Positions 60,574-64,000 of a stretch of 64,000 bases of DNA are shown here, one piece after another. Source of the DNA: Panagrolaimus kolymaensis (lineage: Eukaryota; Nematoda; Chromadorea; Rhabditida; Panagrolaimidae). Below the pieces are notes generated by a model. That model saw only the letters and a program-made list of their open reading frames with translations, made no database searches and was not told where the DNA came from. Where the stretch lies: NCBI GenBank assembly GCA_028622995.1, contig JAJQJQ010000009.1:1798001-1862000 (forward strand), written 5' to 3'. A program made the position numbers and the translations under genes. The first letter of the stretch is position 1. Each line of letters starts with the position of its first letter.

Positions 60574-61691
60574 ATGTCCTCCTCTTCAGATTTATTGTCA
60601 TTTTATGATATTTGGAACGCCTTAAAATTTAAGAAAGTAAGAAATTCACAGTTTTTATCAATATTTTATTTTTTTCTGGCGCCAGTTATCAATTGACAAT
60701 AATTTTTAGAATTTGGAAGACGCCCACAAAGAATATTTGGAAATTCATGAAAAGCAAAGTTTAATTATTGAAGCAGAAATAAAAATTTTAGATAACTTCA
60801 AAAACAAGCTTTTATCATTTTCAAAAAATGATGAGGAAGAAGAAAAATTAACGGAAGAAGAATTAACTGAAATATGGAAAAATTTAAATCATTTGATTGA
60901 AGAAATTGAAGATTATTTCGAAGATTTAATTTTGAAAACTTCCGAAAAATTTTTAGAAGCAAAAACTGCCTTTGAAAATGCTAATGAAAATTTTATGGTA
61001 AAAGAAAGTAAAATTAAAGCCAAAGCAAAAAATGATTTTGATTCAGCCATAATTGAAAAATTTCAAGAATGGCGAATGGATGAAATTCAAAAACTTCGGG
61101 AACGAATAAATCGAAAAGTATTTTTTCTGTCTGAAACTTTATTTTAATTTGCAAAACTTTAATTTAATTTTTTAGATGCAAATTAGCGCCGATGCAAAGT
61201 ATTCTGCTTTAGTAAATGAGAGAAGAAAATTTTTGAATGAATCCGAAGCCATCAGCAATTTGCAGCAAGAAATTACTGAGCTTCAACAAAAACTTTATAA
61301 ACAACCTTTGGAAGCTAAACGCAGAATCAGTGTTTTTGATAATGAATTATTTCAATTGAGAGAAACGGTTCGTAAAATAATTTTAAAGTATTTATTTTTA
61401 AGTATTTATTTTTAAAAAAAAAGTTTTTAGGCAAAAATCCTTTCAAAACAAATTAAAATCGTTCAAAAAGGCGGCGGTGGTGGCATTGATGAATCTTCTT
61501 TGAGTCGTTCAACTTCTCGAAAAACTTCGAAAGATACGCATCGAACTAAGCAAAGTGGAGAAACAGGAGGAGGAATGAGAAATCGTCGACAAACAATTTA
61601 TGAACAAATATTTAAAAATGAACAACAAAAACGAAGAATTATTGTTAAACAAGAAACACGAAGCACAACTACGGCAGATAATGATGCGTAA
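60574..61691 (+). CDS. Coiled-coil protein of unknown function
   Basis: Exons 60574-60636, 60710-61117, 61176-61367 and 61431-61691 join in phase 0 throughout to 307 residues. After a short N-terminus (MSSSSDLLSFYDIWNALKF) about 200 residues are almost continuously predicted helical coiled coil by eye (heptad-like L/I with E and K, few Gly or Pro). Then come a KGGGGGID hinge and a basic Ser/Arg/Thr-rich tail (SRSTSRKTSKDTHR, RNRRQTIYEQIF). Nothing identifies an orthologue; kinetochore, cytoskeletal or trafficking scaffold roles are all possible. The last intron boundary GC|GTAATA near 61689 could give an alternative 3' end. Confidence 0.72.
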
Positions 61692-61861
61692 TATGTTATA
61701 TTTATTTGCCTTTTTTAAGTAAACTTTTTTTTTAAACAAAATGATACTCGAAACATTTTTACTCGTCAAAACAAACTCATGTTAAATTGGCCATTTTCTA
61801 GTTAATAAAAAAAAGTTAAAAAACTATGAATAAAAATTGAAAAAGATAGGTAATCAAGTGC

Positions 61862-61996
61862 ATGGGTTTTATGCGATTTGATAAAAATGATGGGTGGGAC
61901 TGGGGTTATGTCGCTGCGAATGAACAAAGTGATTCCAGCACTGGTGCAACCAACGGATCAGACCGAACTCCCGAACTTTCCGAAGATTCCACTTAA
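61862..61996 (+). CDS. Candidate small ORF, 44 residues
   Basis: From ATG (61862) to TAA (61994-61996). The peptide begins MGFMRFDKNDGWDWGYVAAN and ends with an acidic Ser/Thr-rich tail. The 135 bp lack homopolymer runs and are much less AT-rich than the flanks, and an AGATAG acceptor-like site lies about 13 nt upstream, so it could be a trans-spliced small gene or an alternative last exon of the coiled-coil gene. No signal peptide. Only composition and amino-acid diversity support it. Confidence 0.35.
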   Translation: MGFMRFDKNDGWDWGYVAANEQSDSSTGATNGSDRTPELSEDST

Positions 61997-62465
61997 CAGT
62001 TCCAACTTTCTGAACCTCGTCATATTTTTATAATTGTTAGATTTTTAATTTTTAATTCTAGTTATCAGTATATTATCTTTTTTTAAATAAATTTTTTTAA
62101 TGCTTTCTTTTTCCCTTTGGCTACAAATTTTATCTAATTAACTTATTTAATACTAGAAAAACTTCGTTCCTTATTAAAAAATATAGAAGAAAGTAGAAAA
62201 CTAACTCAATCCTAATTTTTCAATGATACAAAAACATGCAATGACGTTTTTCATAGACAAATATTTTTTTATCGTTTTAGATTATAGTGGTCACATAGAT
62301 CAAATGGCCCCTTATTTGTTGAAACTAAGTTTATTTGTGCAAAAAGAAAAACATAAAAAAAGAAAGACCAAAAATTGATAACTGTCAAATCTGTAAAAAG
62401 TCTAAATAAAGGATCTACCAAAATGCACACATTGATGAATTTTCGAGTCATTCTAATTTAATGTA
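61997..62465. other. Convergent 3' region before the right-edge F-box-like gene
   Basis: AT-rich, with AATAAA-like signals around 62084-62092. Nothing else recognised. Confidence 0.3.
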
Positions 62466-63970
62466 TTAGATCACAGTTAATACAGCATTTGTATTTCCAA
62501 TTAGCTTTTGTGCTTCTTGACGAAATTTATCTTTTTGCTGTATGTCGACGTGTCTGTTAAAGCCAACACTTACTATCGCCTTCTTTTCTGCATATTTCTA
62601 AAAAAGTTTTGGACATTACATATTTTTTTGTTTAAAATTTTGTTACGTTAAGATATTTCATAAAATGTTCTGTATTGAATGTTGCAGGAACTGGACTGAT
62701 ATGAAACCATCCATACTTTTTGAACCGCTTAGTTTTTGCTAATTTTTGTGTTGTTTCCTGGGTGAAATAATTAGAATTCATGCTGAAATGGAAGTTAAAA
62801 CTTTTTTTTAAAGTTTTTAAACTTACGCCAATCTATAAGCTTTTGGAAACATGTCAATTGTTTCTTCAACAGTAAGAAATGTATCAAAATCCTTTTTAAT
62901 TTCAACATAAAATAACCCCACGGTTTCTATTTGATCACAATTAAGAGAGTTCATTTCTTGTAAAGAGAGTATTTGCTTTGTAAGAATAAGGTGAAAAACA
63001 CGAATATGTGATACTTTTGTAAGCAATATTGAAATCACATGTTTTGCATCTTTGCAATAAATTTGTAAAGCATTGGTAACAACAATCCCATTTAAACATT
63101 TGAGATTCAAATTTGTAGGATCAATAAAAAGTGATTGCTCAAAATAAGTTGGTTTCCGATTATTTGAATCATAAATTGCTAATCGATGGCATAGTGGAAT
63201 TTTCATTTTTTCAAAAAAATATTTGGATGATTGATAAAGTTTTTGGAGCGTGATGAAGTTACTGTTTTTATATATATATCGAACCAGGGGAGCAGGAAGA
63301 ACGAAGCTTTGATCGCTTACATTTGAAAATGAATAGTAATTTGAAGAGCCTTTCGTTGGAAATACAAACACACTAGTTTTATATTCCTTTTCCATCATTG
63401 GTAAAGTGAGTGTGTTTATTATCTGTGGTCGTTGCAAAGCATATATTAATTCTGAATCCGATGGAACATTTTGGAACCATAAAAGATAGTCAGAAAGTGC
63501 TTCACTTTTGATGTTATTCAAGTATCTTTCGTCGATCAAATTTTCTGCAGCTTTTTTAGATTCAAATATTCGTAAAATTTCAATACAATCAATCCACCAT
63601 TTTGAGATATCATTTTGTAATGAGGCACCAATCCTTTCAATATCCTTTATATAATTTTGTCTCATTTCAAAATCCTCAATAAAGAGGCGACAATATCTTG
63701 AGTACAAGCATAATATCATTAAAGGATATTTATCGGCATTATTTTTTAAAAATTTGATCAACAACTTCCATGCATCTTGACAATGTGGATGCTGTGCCAA
63801 ACGACGCTCAGTAGTATTAAAAAAGAATTTTTGACATTTAATTTTCGCGTAATCTTCCAGTGTCTTGATTCCCGAAATACACAAGCAATCGTATCGGTTT
63901 TTAGCATTACGTGCAAAAAGTTTCTTTGAGACTCCGAAAAATTTCAAAGTTTTCGTTGGTATTGGTCGAG
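62466..63970 (-). CDS. F-box-like protein, 5' end beyond the window
   Basis: Minus-strand exons 63970-62827 (entering with two bases of a split codon), 62782-62647 and 62597-62466 join in phase to about 470 residues. The first exon starts after a TTTCTAG acceptor, so the initiator exon lies to the right of base 64000. The middle has VLPAPLVRYIYKNSNFITLQKLYQSSKYFFEK, an F-box-like helix pair, and similar spacing to the gene at 28.0-28.9 kb. The N-terminal 200 residues are helical with several Trp and Cys and no known motif. These proteins resemble the large panagrolaimid F-box-like families (from memory, not verified). Confidence 0.65.
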
Positions 63971-64000
63971 CTAGAAAAAAATATTTTCAAATTTAATATA

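Noticed and set aside
1..64000. tRNA, rRNA, snRNA genes or CRISPR arrays
   Set aside because: No tRNA-like GGTTCGA box in a cloverleaf setting, no rRNA blocks and no regularly spaced repeats were seen; a covariance-model scan would be decisive.

Overview
This is a very AT-rich eukaryotic window with short introns (about 42-60 nt, plus a few of 0.5-4 kb), closely packed genes on both strands, likely trans-splice acceptors just upstream of start codons, and two GC-AG introns. The gene content (Vang, TIKI, MRTF, an ATF4-like bZIP, SR protein, Amt transporter) is metazoan. Intron style plus a pair of F-box-like genes of a type I associate with panagrolaimid worms suggest a free-living clade IV nematode. 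The exact taxon is inference. I read splice sites by eye; for almost every multi-exon gene the exon phases close perfectly, which is the main support for the models.

Left part (1-17.6 kb): 3' end of an LTR retrotransposon polyprotein (1-960), Van Gogh/Strabismus (1432-4057, +), a zinc-finger/GIY-YIG gene that appears split or interrupted (4175-6395, -), a complete 2.1-kb non-autonomous LTR element with identical LTRs (6492-8614), ribosome-biogenesis factor RLP24 (9151-9690, -), an SRSF2-like SR protein (10459-11656, +), a secreted FN3-repeat protein (12608-14974, +), and a six-finger C2H2 protein (15435-17644, -).

Middle (17.6-37 kb): a 5.4-kb divergent intergenic region full of homopolymer tracts, a second C2H2 factor with a CtBP-type motif (23053-27341, +), an F-box-like gene (28013-28901, -), a 735-bp foldback transposon nested in an older repeat, and an Amt-family ammonium transporter (30030-34966, -).

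Right part (37-64 kb): one 13.8-kb gene for a myocardin-related transcription factor with three RPEL motifs, SAP domain and coiled coil (37967-51742, -), with a hAT-type MITE in an intron; a secreted two-Ig protein (52504-54053, +); a TIKI metalloprotease (54179-55990, -); an ATF4-like bZIP gene whose leader carries two minute uORFs and a long overlapping uORF (57667-about 59830, -); a coiled-coil protein (60574-61691, +); a candidate 44-residue ORF; and a second F-box-like gene running off the right edge.

The genes do not form operon-like functional clusters. Vang and TIKI both belong to Wnt/planar-polarity biology but lie 50 kb apart. The most noteworthy signals are the ATF4-like uORF layout, the 735-bp foldback element, the palindrome-filled hAT MITE, the MRTF gene, and the interrupted GIY-YIG gene.
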